Shown here piece by piece: positions 1 to 18,500 of a stretch of 64,000 nucleotides of DNA; position 1 is the stretch's first letter, and each line of letters begins with the position of its first letter. Below the pieces are notes generated by a model, which saw only the letters and a list, made by a program, of their open reading frames with translations, had not been told where the DNA came from and did not search any database. Location: the NCBI GenBank assembly GCA_029747015.1, contig JAKOGI010000007.1, positions 1,880,001-1,944,000 on the forward strand, written 5' to 3'. The translations under genes and the position numbers were made by a program. This DNA comes from Carnegiea gigantea (lineage: Eukaryota > Streptophyta > Magnoliopsida > Caryophyllales > Cactaceae).

Positions 1-2575
1 CCATTTCCCTTTGTCTCTCCTGAAGAACAGAGTTCAACTCTTCCTCTCCACCATAAAGCCAGGAGTCATCATCAGATGGAGGAACCTCCTGAGCATTGAA
101 ATCATCTGATGCATGGGGTAAGGCAAGAATCTCATCTATGCGCCTCACTGGAGCACTCAACATTTTACTGCATATTCAAAAACATTAGTTACCATATGAG
201 AGCATTTTTCCGTTAAAAATTAAAAAAAAAACAAAAATATGAGATTGAAGTGCGAAATCCTTGTGACAGCATTAGATCCTTAACATTTTACCCCTCACAA
301 ACAAATCAAAGAAACCAAATATAATTAACGCACAGACAACAAACTATCAAGTATCGATATTCGAAATCTTCTATATCATAGCAGCCTGACTTCAATTGCA
401 CAGATTCACAGTGGACCTCAGAAGAACCAGAGACAAGAAATGGCCACATAGAAGACCAGCATTGACAATTAGATCACACCAACATGCACAGTGGCACACA
501 ACTCATTGCATTATTAGTGTAGCCACCCAAATTTACAAGCCAAATCTTTAGCTAATTCAGATAAAGCCAGCATCTTTCATGAAGAAAACGAGCACCAGGT
601 AGCAAAATCTGCACAAAGAAATCATCTCGGATTAACAACGATGCACAGATTTTCAGATTTTGACATCCATTGACTGCATCGAAACAACTCCCAAGGAAGC
701 AACCGCCTAAATGAGCTGTCATTATATGCAATGAATCATTTCAGCATGGGAACTGTACTTACAGTATTCCTTATCAAAAAAAGGAATCATAACATAACCA
801 CTCCCATAAATAAAGCATTAAATTCTTCAAAATGCTGTTCATAAAAACTAGCCGTTAATTTAAAGTACCACATCTTAATATAAGATGCAAGGAAATCATA
901 GTGATTTCATAGATCAACTCCTAATTCAGAATTGAATCATGATCGCGCAAAGAGCGGTTCAAAATCAAACAGGGTAGCAACACATACCTAGCCCTATGAT
1001 GCAAAGTACTTTTCCTATAATACTCCTCAGCATTCTCCATCAATCTCTTGTATTCTTTCGACCCTGGAAGCAGCCCCTGGAAATACCCACTCTTCTCCAG
1101 GCTCTCCCTGAAGGCTTCCCAAGTACTTCCCTTTCCTTCTTCCCCCTCTTTCTTCCTCTGCTGATACATCATCTCTAACCCACATGCAATTTTCATCCCC
1201 AGCTCTGCTTCCATATACGTACTCTGATCAGTCCTTGGTGGCATGGGTGGCATTGGGTAACATTTAGGAGCCTGAAATTTCTGCTGAATCAACTGACCAT
1301 ACATTGCCCTCGACATCTTCACAGACACCAAGACCAGCTCCTCCTCCCTTCCTTTGGGCAAAAATTTCTCCATCTTTGCCGCAAATTTCATCGTATCAAT
1401 ATCACGGTCGTAAAATCCCTCCACTGCCAACGAAATCAGGCGGGGTTCATGCTTCAACACCTAACAAAAAGAACACCCACGTAATGCTGCAGAAGAAAGA
1501 AATATACCTACACTTAACCCTCTGAAAATAAAGTTAACCCACCGAACTAGTACCTAAAATTAAGAAAAGAGTAACCATCTTCAACTCCTAAAGCATTGAA
1601 AAGCAATACCAAATCAGTCCAGGAATCAATCACAAAAATTGCCATTAAACTTTTCAAAATATCCGAAAATTACCATTTGAAACGGTCAGAATGGCATTGA
1701 TTTCTCATTGTTTTAAACAACTTCAAGTCTTCAATGGCATTTTCAACTACAACATAGACAAGTCGGATTTTCTAATGTTTTGAAAAGTTTAGTGGTAATT
1801 TGGCTAAGAACACGGCAGAATGATTGAATATAACTACTGAAGCTACAATGAACAAACAAGAATGATATGCAATACAATAGACAACATAAATGAAAACCCT
1901 AACCCTCACACTCACCTGAGCAACGGAAACAGGGACCCGAACCCTAACTCGATGAACATTCCGCCTGGCCCTCTCCGGATAATCCGAAATCCGACCCTTA
2001 ATCGCAGACTGAACCGAATCCGACGCCCTAGTAATCTCAGGATGCTCAATTAAGAATTTCAACGCATCCTTCAAAGTTGGAGTAGAAGAAAACTGCTTTC
2101 TCGGTATAATATGAACCTCATTTTGCCGAATGAACACTCGATTAGTCGAATTCTCCGGATTAAGCCATCGAGGAAGATGAAACGCAGCTTCAATGAGTAG
2201 AAACTCCCCATCAGTATCCCAAACCCTAATAGAGAGAGAAGGGAAAGTTCGAGACACTTCGAAAAGGAGGAAAACAACGAACCACTCGTCATCAAGGTTA
2301 TCGCCGAACTTCACCTTTCCATGGAGGTGGGGAATGGAGCCGGAGGAAGAGATAGAGAGTGAAAAGGGCTCGTGTTGCCAGATGTAGTCGGAGATAAGAG
2401 GGGAGAGAGTGCATAGGATTTGGAGGTGGAGAAACTGGAGCTGCTGCTCGGCCACCGCGGAGGAGACGGCCGAGAGAGAAAAGTCCGGGTATATGGCGTA
2501 AAAAACGGTGTCGTCCGGTAGTCTGGTGTGCTCGCCGGAGAATGGATCGTCGGTGTCTTGGTACTTTTCCGCCAT
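1..2575 (-). CDS. ECD: Ecdysoneless (ECD/SGT1-like) protein, 5' part, runs off left edge
   Basis: Three exons are visible: 2575..1916 (220 codons, phase 0), 1460..988 and 167..<1. All junctions are GT/AG and the frame stays open. The start is the ATG at 2575 (MAEKYQDTDDPF); the frame opens further upstream, but the protein looks like the family from this Met. Residues 1-220 carry the family N-terminus, with a DDTVFYAIYP strand and a DEWFVVFLLFEVSR segment. Exon 2 has the AVEGFYDRDIDTMKFA and MPPMPPRTD segments, and exon 3 enters an acidic DDDSWLYGGEEEL stretch. ECD proteins in animals and yeast act in cell cycle, splicing and transcription; the plant role is less clear. Intron 2 (168-987) holds no feature I recognise. 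The C-terminus lies outside the window. The family call is confident; exact function is not. Confidence 0.9.
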
Positions 2576-4099
2576 TTTCAGGGATCCTCCTGAAGTTTCT
2601 GCAAGGCGAGTCTGTTGAAGGTAACATAAAGTTATAAACCCCCCTCTCATAAACCCCCGCGCAGTACAAAGTGCTTCGTTATTGGGCCTTTTTTGCTCGG
2701 TTATTGGGCCTTTGATTACTTTCATGTGGGTGCCATTTCTCGGAGATCTGAGAAGATTTAAATACAGACAGTATTAATGTGTTATCCTTGTGAGTACTCG
2801 TGCTAGCAAAGAAATCGATTTTAGTAGGCTTTGAATTACCTATAAATCCTAATGATCGATAGTAGCATTTGTCTTATGGGTTTCCTTGAATCAGTGATCC
2901 AAGTCTATCTTTGTAGTTTAGAATCAAAATTTTTGCATGTAATCTGTAATGTTTTGTTTATATATGATTATAAGTATGGATACTTAACTAGTCATAGCAA
3001 AGGTGCATGTGAGAAAGGCTCATTTTTGTCAAATGTAAAGTCTGCTTAACTTGATTTAGTCTGCTACTTACCCTTAAGCAACTTGTTTTACGGGATTGAG
3101 ATTGATCATTTACATGGTTGAATCATGACCTTTTTTTTTTTTTTTTCATGTAAAGGCTCATTTCAGTGCGTTACTTATTCACTTGTTCGTACATCTGTGT
3201 CAAAAATATATGATCTTCTTGGATTATTGAGTATGGATTTGAAAAAAGAAAGGGAACAATTGGTACTCTAAATTCACAAAATTACAAAATATGTTAAAAA
3301 TTAGAGAAATTATATGTAGATCAGCTTCCAACAATCAACCAATATCAAGATACATTACACAGGGACATAATAGGGAAATCAATCTAGAAGGAAACTCGAA
3401 ATGTTGAGACATCATAAGTATCAATTACAAAGCAATTACAATGCATAATGGTCCTATAAGGTGGTCGAGATCAGTTTACAAGGATTCATTTAGAAAGTGA
3501 TATTAAGGTTGTTAGTAAAGCTTTAAAAAGTAAAGGCAATATTCATTGGAAGATTGAAACACCTATCAAAGTGAGTCAAATTAATAAGATAAGAAATTGT
3601 AACCGTTCTAGTATCACCCATATGTTTAGAAAATGAAACACAGTTGAGAATTGATTAGCTAAGAACGGCTGTAAAAATGATAGACCAGGGATTTCCTTTT
3701 TTTCTCAATTGTAAAACAAATTCCTAATTTTTTTTTTCTTCTTTCAAAAACAAAAGGATATAACATCTAGAAATATAGAATATTTATAGAAAAGTAGTCA
3801 TATAAGTAGCAAAAATTAGAAATTATGCCCTCATTTCTTTTTTTTATTCTATATACAGATTTATTTATTTATTGGGCTGAGCAGTCGAAGATTATTACTT
3901 TGCTTGGACATGTGTGGATGAGCCCTTCAGTTTAGGTTTCTAGAGATTCGAAAGTTATTGACACAAATATTTTCGAATGAGAGGGAGAGAAAGATTGAAA
4001 CTTGAAAAATTGGATTGAGAAATTTGCCGAATATTTTTCGAACCCTAATCGTAGAAACTCCTGAATCTTCGAGAAATCGATTAAGAAAGGGAATCAAGA
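2576..4099. other. Intergenic, divergent promoters of ECD and the small ORF
   Basis: About 1.5 kb between two divergently transcribed genes. It is AT-rich with T runs (near 3,128-3,147 and 3,728-3,738). I see no ORF with protein-like character, no RNA gene and no clear transposon ends. It must contain the promoters and 5' leaders of both flanking genes, but I cannot place a TATA box with confidence. Confidence 0.5.
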
Positions 4100-4408
4100 A
4101 TGTGTTACCACCATGAAGAAGAGTGGCGGAGCGAAGACGAGAATCAGGGCACACAATCGCGGCGGAGGAGGATCGCCGTCGCCAACGCCGCTCGATCGGC
4201 GGCGCTGGTGGAGAATTTGAGGGGGCGGCTAGCAGAGACTGAGGCGAGGCTGGCCCGAGCTAGGGCTAGGGAGGCGGAGCTCAGCCACCAACTTCATGAA
4301 ATGAAACGTTTCGTTTCTGTAATGGAGATTCTTGAGGCTTACCTAAATCGGCGTTTCGCTGAGCAGCGTGACCTCGTTTCACGCCTACTCTCATCGACGG
4401 TACCCTGA
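4100..4408 (+). CDS. Small Arg-rich coiled-coil protein, 102 aa, unknown function
   Basis: Single-exon ORF from ATG 4100 to TGA. Residues 21-25 are a basic RRRRI patch that could be a nuclear signal. Residues about 28-75 have heptad-like spacing (NLRGRLAETEARLARARAREAELSHQL split over the helix) and look like a coiled coil. A second helix follows (FVSVMEILEAYLNRRFAEQRDLVSRLL). There is no membrane segment or signal peptide. The coding stretch is much richer in G+C than its flanks (GCGGCGG-type codons), as expected of a real exon. It lies head-to-head with the ECD gene. I do not recognise the family. A second ATG at 4112 opens a different, shorter frame and is less likely. Confidence that it is coding is moderate. 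Confidence 0.6.
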   Translation: MCYHHEEEWRSEDENQGTQSRRRRIAVANAARSAALVENLRGRLAETEARLARARAREAELSHQLHEMKRFVSVMEILEAYLNRRFAEQRDLVSRLLSSTVP

Positions 4409-5377
4409 CCCTAGTTTAGCTTCCCCACCCCCTTCTTGTTGTATTTGTATATAGACATTGTTCTTCCATGTTGATGTTCGTAGACTTGTTTGTTGGTTTG
4501 TGTTTCCGAATAATTTCAGTGTAAAATCTAGGATCTTTGTTAGCTTTGATGTCGATTACAAACGAATAATAATAGAAGTTGCCAATGCTTTTGGGTGATT
4601 CAATTGCGTTCATTTGGAACTTGTGTTTTGTAACTGGAAAATTGGGAGCTGTGAATTTGTAATTGATGATGTTGTTTTTGGGATGAACTTGTTGACGTTG
4701 ATGTAGTTTCTTCATTGCTGACTGATGGGATTGCAATTGTGATCTTTCTGCTGCATTGGCCTATATTAGATAATGTGTGTTCTTTTTTGATATCGATGTG
4801 TTTGGTGTTCATCATCTAAAAGAAAGAAAAAAAAAAGTTTCCAACTTTCTGAATTTCCTGAGTCACTGAGTTGATGGGTTGCACATGAGGAATGGGTCTG
4901 TGACCGTCAAACAGGTGACCATGATTGAACTTTTCCAGAGGTACTTCATTTAGGCCATCTTTCTGGCTTTTGCTATAGGACAAGTGAATGGAGTCCTGAA
5001 TTGCTACTTGCATTGAACTTTGAAATTCATGTACTAGAGCTCCAATAGAGGGAGTACTATTACTCATACACATTGTAGGAAACAGTTAAACACTTGTTCA
5101 GGATTGCATTGAAACACAACACAGAATAGTTATGCTTCCATTATTAGAGAAGGGATCAGCGATCCCTATTTTAGTCTGAGTGGTATGATCTAAACACCGA
5201 ATTTGATGAAGAGAGGTCATTTTACAAGCATTATTCTTTTCATTTTGTGTCCACTTGAAGAGAGTTACGTATAGGTACTGACCCCAAATACTGTGCACAA
5301 GCTAGTTATCTTTGTTGAGAACAGGACATGTGGAATAGCAAGAATCAGAACAAAACCATGAAGCTGGGATTTGTCCT
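4409..5377. other. Intergenic between two 3' ends
   Basis: Convergent 3' flanks of the small ORF (+) and OPR-A (-). Several short open frames run antisense here, but none has protein-like composition or splice context. No transposon ends were seen. Confidence 0.5.
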
Positions 5378-9180
<3,803 letters not shown>

Positions 9181-9276
9181 TGTTTTTGTTTTCCTTTTTT
9201 GTTGGCCTTTTTTCCCCCTAGTAGTGTAGTGGTGCCGTCTTAAATGGTATCTTGAGTGTGGATGTACTAGGCTGAG

Positions 9277-9810
9277 CACCTAAAAAGCACGGACACCCTC
9301 CACCGCTTCGCGTATCCGTGTCCAACTTGTGTCGGACACCGACACTCTCGCACACTCTCAAATGCATGCAAAACATATAGACAATATGAAGAAATTAGGT
9401 TATGTTATTGATAGTTGTAGAATGCACATACTATGAATAACTTGCTATTGTTCTCATCCAAACATGATTCTCTTAAGAATAAAGACATAAAATAAATTAT
9501 AAACACATTGGTAATAGAATAAATATTTTCTAACCACTACGTGTCTACTATACGTGTCGTGTCCTCCTTTGTAGAAAAATCACGTGTCTGCGTGTTGGTG
9601 TTGTGTCGTATACGTTTCACCTATCGGTGTCAGTTTGTGTACTATGATGCATGGACACTCTCCACTTCCTGCATTTAGGTTGGCCACATGTTGGATATCG
9701 ATATTCTCAAATACTTTTTGAACACTCTTAAATGCATGCCAAAGTACCTTTATGTACAAAGAAATTGGGTTCTATCATTAACAGTTGTAGGGTATACACA
9801 TGTTAGGGTA
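9277..9810. repeat. Two copies of a GTGTCGGACAC-rich dispersed element
   Basis: Copy 1 (about 9,277-9,640) and a shorter copy 2 (about 9,645-9,810) share, in order, a GCA(C/T)GGACAC-CTCCAC start, a TTCTCAAATAC/CTCGCACACTC step, CTCTCAAATGCATGC or CTCTTAAATGCATGC, GAAATTAGG/GAAATTGGGTT, and a GATAGTTGTAG or AACAGTTGTAG segment. The pair fills the gap between pseudogenes OPR-B and OPR-C. I recognise the GTGTCGGACAC motif as typical of plant non-autonomous elements but cannot name the family. Confidence 0.6.
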
Positions 9811-10453
9811 TACACATATCTTTGCATTTGCATTATTTCTTGTCTCTCTCTCTTCTCATTCCATTCTTAAGCCAAGCCTGTTTCCTATTTATGTTTCAGC
9901 ATGATAAAGACACTAGCTTTGCAGAGGAAGACAGTACATGATCATTTGTCCAAATTCAACAGAATTGTAATTCATGGTTCACTATTTTCGTACAAGAAGG
10001 TGTAATCAGTGTAGCCCACCACAGGATCATGGGTGCAAAATGTGGCAAAGTCATACTCATTCAATGGTGCGCCAAGCTTGAATCGGTTCACCAAATCTGG
10101 GTTTGAGATAAAAAGCTGGCCATAAGCAATCAAATCAGCATCCCCTTCAGCAATGGCATTCATCCCCAGCTCTCTGTTGAACCCTCCACTAATCATGAAG
10201 GTTCCCTGGTATGCTTTCCTGAGCTTCCTCAGTGTCTCAGCTTCGCTCTCATCAATTCCATGGTTTGGCGTTCCTGCTTGAATTTGGAGGTGAGTCAGCT
10301 TGAGCCCTAGCTCGTCCTGCATCTGGTTAAGCCTATCAACCACTGCTAACCCTAGGGCAAGTGGGTTAGAATCATGGGCATCTTGGTGGTACAAAGTCGG
10401 GGATATCTTCACCCCAACTCTTTCAATTCCAATGGCTCGAGTCACAGCTTCTA

Positions 10454-10795
<342 letters not shown>

Positions 10796-10925
10796 CTAAT
10801 TGGCAGACACTCACTATACATTCTGGATCAGAAGCTCACAGGATTATGTGATCGACACCAACTTTTAATTTGATTTTTAAAGTGCTTGAAAGAAAATAAT
10901 TTGGGTCATGCAGAAGTAGGGTTTA

Positions 10926-11114
<189 letters not shown>

Positions 11115-11142
11115 TTAAGTTTCTAGATATGGTGTCAAACTA

Positions 11143-11228
11143 TAGTACAACAACAACAACTCTCGGTGTTGACCCTGCTTTCACGAGCTGGGAAAGATTC
11201 CGTTGTAGGCAGTCTTACCCTTACAAGA
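11143..11228 (+). repeat. SINE-like dispersed repeat fragment in OPR-C intron 1
   Basis: Starts with an ACAACAACAAC run, followed by ACTCTCGGTGTTGACC, CTTTCACGAGCTGGGAAAG and GTAGGCAGTCTTACCCTTAC. The same order of blocks occurs at 62,698-62,790 and, more diverged, at 59,828-59,910. The layout (short, CAAC-rich left end, conserved core) resembles a plant SINE 3' region; the family name is not certain. Confidence 0.6.
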
Positions 11229-11242
11229 CGCTATTGAACTTC

Positions 11243-11470
11243 TTGAAGATATAGGTGCACTTGATAAACTACAGCAGAGACAGAACAAATTCAATTGTTA
11301 GTACTCAAGAAATCTTGATGGCATAATGACAAATGACGTTGATTGTTTTGATGGAATAATGACCAATGACGTTGGCCACACCAATTCAATTGTTACTACT
11401 CAAGAAATCTTGCTAAGCCTGTGAAAATGTAGTCCATTTCTTTGATTGTTTTGTTACGAAAAGTAAGAGA
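11243..11470 (+). repeat. Mosaic copy of OPR-A and OPR-B non-coding DNA
   Basis: 11,243-11,416 is a near-identical copy of 6,139-6,322: the start of the OPR-A last exon, its acceptor and the adjoining intron, with an internal loss of about 10-11 bp. From 11,415 to 11,470 the sequence continues instead as a copy of 8,823-8,889, the region beside OPR-B. The joint falls at GCTAAG, present in both sources. Confidence 0.85.
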
Positions 11471-12870
11471 GCTTGTTAAAGAGCCTGCAAACACTCGACA
11501 ATATACTAGTTTGTATATGTTTGTATCTTCCCTGTGATCGCTCTAAAACTCTTGCAGTATACTAGCTTGATTTTCAACGGAATAAACACTATTTCCTGTG
11601 GCAAAATTTCTTTTCACAGTTGTTTCTCCTTACGTATCCCCAATATGATGAGATTGCAATAGGTTCGATTTTATTCTATGACCTCTCAAGGGAGATTTAC
11701 TGTTAAGGCTTGAACATGAGTTCTAGCAAGATTTTGATCTAGTTAGGCTTTCAAAAATCATAACTATGGCAGTGGTTGCTTCCAAGTTCCAAACTCCCAT
11801 GGCCATTATCAACTAGATTCCTCGTTCAAAGCACCCAATCAAACAAATAAAAGAGTTTCTCTTGCGTGAGACTGTATCATCTTAAAAAGCTAATAGGATA
11901 TAGCTACAAAGTCGCCGACTAATGCAAGACACCAATGGAAAACGAGGGACTCTTACAGCTAGGAACAACTTAAGCTTGTTCATTTAAGAATTAATGCAAA
12001 TGAAATCTCAACTTCTTAATATCCATAACTTAAAACATAAAAAGAGCACGAGGAAAGAAAAGCATGGAAGGAGGGGATGGAGAAACGGGGTTACCCTAGT
12101 GCAGTAGGAGAGATCAAGGTGCCCTCACAAATGAGAAGGCCACCATGGGTAGCACGCTGAGAGTAGTACTTAACCATGGCTTCATTTGGGATACCGTTCA
12201 ACGCTCAACATCGAGTCATGGCCGCCATGACCACTCTGTGACTCAGCCTCAGCTTCCGCATCTCATACGGACTCCATAGATCTTCTCTTTTCTCCCCTCC
12301 CTTTGTTTCTTCCGTGTTTTTCTCCATTGGTGTTGTCTCCCTCCCCTCCCCCCTCCTTTTCGGCCTTCTGTTTTTTGTGGTGGTGTAGCAATGCCGTCTT
12401 GAATGGTGCTTTGAACGTGGATGTACTAGAGCAAGTAGTTAAGTCAGCATTATTGGGTCCCTTTGTGTTATTGACCACATGAGTATGGTCGGTTTGAACT
12501 AACAAGCATTGACAATCTCCACTCAATGGGGCCGGATCGGACACTTGTCAAATATTTAATGCACAAACCAATTCCACTAAACATCAGCAATTCAAAAAAA
12601 AAAAAAAAAGAAAGATAATAACGCTATATCGTCATAATTAGGAATGTGACTAGAAAGCGTGCACTCCCTCTGCCATCTTCCTCACAGGTATCAAGAATAA
12701 ACACAGTTAGGGCAATAAGAATCGCCCTTGTTGACGATCTTTTACTCCTACAGCATCTAGCGTTCGTTGAACAATGAGATATCGGACAATCCTTCTGCGT
12801 TTTACTAAGATTACAAAACGATCGAACACTGAACATATTGGTCCATCGAAACGCTAGGCTCATAATCAAG

Positions 12871-14955
<2,085 letters not shown>

Positions 14956-15295
14956 TATACGTGTCGTGCCGTGAGACACTTTTAAATGTCTTGACTTGAC
15001 TCAAATTAATGTGTTTTATGATTTAAAATCATCAAATTTTTAATAATTACAACTTGTGAGTTGCTTTAACATTCGTCAGCTACGCCAACAAATACAATTT
15101 GACACTGCAATCGGAACAATCTCATCCGTGGCGGCACGTCATATTTGTAATTTTGTAAATGTAGAAAATTATATATAAAAGTATGATTTTACACGCAATT
15201 TATAAGTTTGACATCCTTTCACTATTCAATCATATCATTTTTTTTCAATTTAATTGACAAGACACTTAAAAAGTGCCTTATAGTAAGATATTTAT
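14956..15295 (-). mobile_element. MITE, family with TIR GATA-GTCTT-GTAAGA (copy 1)
   Basis: About 340 bp. It is the reverse complement of the element at 34,325-34,695 along its whole length, including the AAGTGTC/CACTTTTTAAGTGTC ends, a TTTTATGATTTAAAA block and a CAATTTATAAGTTTGACA block. Its terminal inverted repeats are less alike than those of copy 2. No coding capacity. Confidence 0.8.
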
Positions 15296-15534
15296 CATTT
15301 TGCTATTTTTATATGGTTATGCCTTCTAGGACTCCGATACAACCCCCCGGGCCCCAAAAAGAAAGGAGAAAGAAAAGGACGGAAAATCTACTAGTTTGTA
15401 AGAACCTCTTACTCGTTAAATCAGCACATTTAAATCAATGAGGTATTCCTCCTCCTGTGAAGTAGTGTGTTGCATATACCACATTACAACTATAAGCAGT
15501 TGAAAGGGTAAAAATATTGAACCCTATATCTGAA

Positions 15535-18500
15535 TCAGTTTTGCCTAGGTAATTGTGATCTTTTGTTTTGCCAATCTTGGATGAGGAATCGAAGAGTTTT
15601 GTTAGGAATGAGATGTTTATGGTTGAGCTTTGAGTTTGTGACCGGAGATGTATCGTTCCCCATTCGAAGCCATTCTTCAATGGCTTCCAACTCGTACGAG
15701 TATCCATCTGCTGCTATGTGTGGGTTCTCCATTACTACCTGCAAAAGTGCCGAACACAAAGCAATTCAACACCATGAAACAATCTTCACGCATTCATGTG
15801 CCTATAGGTGTATGTAATGACTCGTTTTCACCGCCTAGCTCTAGTGTTGAGGATTAGGGCTAGAGCCAAGCTCGGTCTGGCTCGTGGTGCTCATGAGCCG
15901 AAACAAGATGGTTTGCTTATGTCGGCTTGAACCAACCTATAGGCCACCAAGACCATTTGTTCAATGCAAACCCAAAGGGCCAAACTTTGTAACAAGAAGC
16001 ATAGACATACCTGAAAAATGGGGCAGACGAAAATGTTAGGGACATGGCCTGAATCCTCTTTAAAATACGAAAAATCTTCACTTCCGATATGATAATCCCT
16101 CCTTGCAACTAGATCATCAGCCACCTTCTTCAGATCATTCAGTTCTTCTGTGACTGAAGACATTGCCACCCCTAGATTAGGCTCAAAGCAAACTGACCGA
16201 CATTTCAAGGCTAACTGAGCAACCTCCTCTGCTAAATCCAAAGGCCAACCACCAGCATTGTCATCTAAGGCATCGAGGATGGCCTCTTTGTTTATCATCA
16301 TTGATTCTTGGTCAAGCCCAGCCCAGTTCCTCCCGGTAAGAAGCTGAAGGAGCAAGTTTCCAAAGGCACATACATCTGCTTGGACTTGAGCCTGATCACT
16401 GCAAGGGGTGAGCTCTAGAGGATGGATCTTCGCTACAAAATTCCGGTCTAGGAAGATGCTTGATGGGTTAAGCCCACCATGGATAACAGGCCTGGGCTGG
16501 GCTAGGTGGAGGAACCCAAGGCCCGAGCTTACTTGAGCAGCAATCTGAACCCGGTGGTGCCATTGGAGTACTCTGGCTTTCCTCCTCGAGAACAGGATGT
16601 CCCTTAGGCAACCGTTGTGCATGTACTCAAAGACAAAGCACTTCAGCTCCAAGCAGAAACCAATTAAGGCTGTGAGGTGTGGATGCCGGATGTTTGCTAA
16701 GAGACTCACCTGTAAATTTGTTCAAATCATCAATCTTCCTTCGTCAAGAAAAAATATGTAAGAACTGCTTTGGATCCATGAACAACAGTCCTAAAATGAA
16801 TTGTGTGTTCAGTAATGTCCGTACTTAGACCTTCTGATTAACCACTGAAAACAGACCTGATTCTGACATAAAAGTAGAACCCCATTTGAACTAAGGAGTT
16901 TCTTGACAAATTATCAGACAAGTTTCAATAGCTTGAATATGATTTGAACCCCAAATTATCCGACTCAAACCCAACTCAATCCTAAACCAATCAAAACTCT
17001 ATCTAAAGACCTAAAAGGAGATTTTTCACATAAGAACACTTTCCAGAATGATCACGTAATATGAACCAAATAAAGGTCCAATTTGGATGTTTACCTTAGC
17101 TTGGAAGACCTCGTGGGACATAGCTTCCTCGGAATCAAGTATCCTGATTGCAACAGAAAGACGGTTAATCCTGCCTTTGTAAACATTAGTCCAGTCTCCT
17201 CCAGACTTCAATCTCCTATGAGGGGCAAAGTTATCAGTAGCCAATCTAATCTCATCAGTAGAAAACTCCCTATAACTGCAGCTCACTTGATCACTACTAC
17301 TGATCCTAGAAGCCATCTCAATCGCGTCTTTCTCTTTGCAAAACTCGATCCTCCTTTGGAACACATCCCTCTGCCCTCTCAATTCCTCGATTTCTCTCAG
17401 TAGCGCAGTCCTTGAGCTGACTGCACTCTCCAGCTGGGTCTCGGCTCCCAGCTTTGCAAGTGACGCGGTTTGTAGTTTGGTAGAGAGCTCAGATTGGAGC
17501 TCGAGCAACGAGCTTAGCCTGTTCTTGCTCTCTTCAACATCAGTTAGGATTTCGAAAACCTGCTCTTTCGTATTGTCTAGTTCTTTGGCTAGTTCATGCT
17601 GGGTGGTTATTTCTTCAGTTTTACGAGCTTCAAGTTCCTCAACCTAGTACAATAGTAGATTGTAACGAGATTAGTGAGTCTTGAATGTCATTAAGAACTT
17701 TTTTGAAGGGGGGGGGGGAATGCTCGACAAATTAGTACCCTGTGATTGCACAAGCAGATAGCCCATAAAGCTTTGGCTTGCCTGTCTACTTCTTCCTTTT
17801 CCTTGTTTTTGTGCAGCTCCATCATCTTGTGGACAGCCCGTATCTCTTTCTTTAAAGCTTCAATTCCACCACTACCATCCTGCAATTTTAGAAATAAAGA
17901 TCACAATTTTCAGTCAAATCAGTTCAAGCAATTTACAGATCTTTTAGAATGTTCCCATTTGCGAAGCGTAATTGCTGTGTCACTCTGACTTCCCATATCA
18001 ACTCACATACTCATGTTGGCACTCAATTTTCCGATATATTTGTAGAAACTTGCTTTAGTCCGTACAATCCAAGCTCAAAGAATAGTCTACAAACCTGACT
18101 TTTTCAGCTATACAGATGTTGGACACCAAAAAATGCCAAATTGGAATTTTAGTATTACTTTAGATTAGGCCATTGATACTGCTATACCCTTGTGATCAAA
18201 TTAAGAAAGACTGAATATTCCTTCATTAACTTATCTAGACATGAAAGGGCAATTTTCTACCCAAATTGCAACCAATCCACCTTTTCAGCACCAATATCTT
18301 AATGCTTCAAAGTCAATAGAGAAAGCAAGAGAAATTGCATCATCTTCCTCTGTATTTTTCCCCTTCAATCCAAAGCCTATATTATACTCCTGAAAGTACA
18401 TGCTTCCACAGCAAGCCACGTCAGTGCCACATATCAAAAATTATTTGTATGAGAAAAATGCGCTAAAAAATTTATACGTGACAAGTGGAGGTACACACTC

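Noticed and set aside
1897..1915. CCCTAACCCT telomere-like motif
   Set aside because: Only about one and a half units, inside the ECD intron next to the splice donor; not a telomeric tract.
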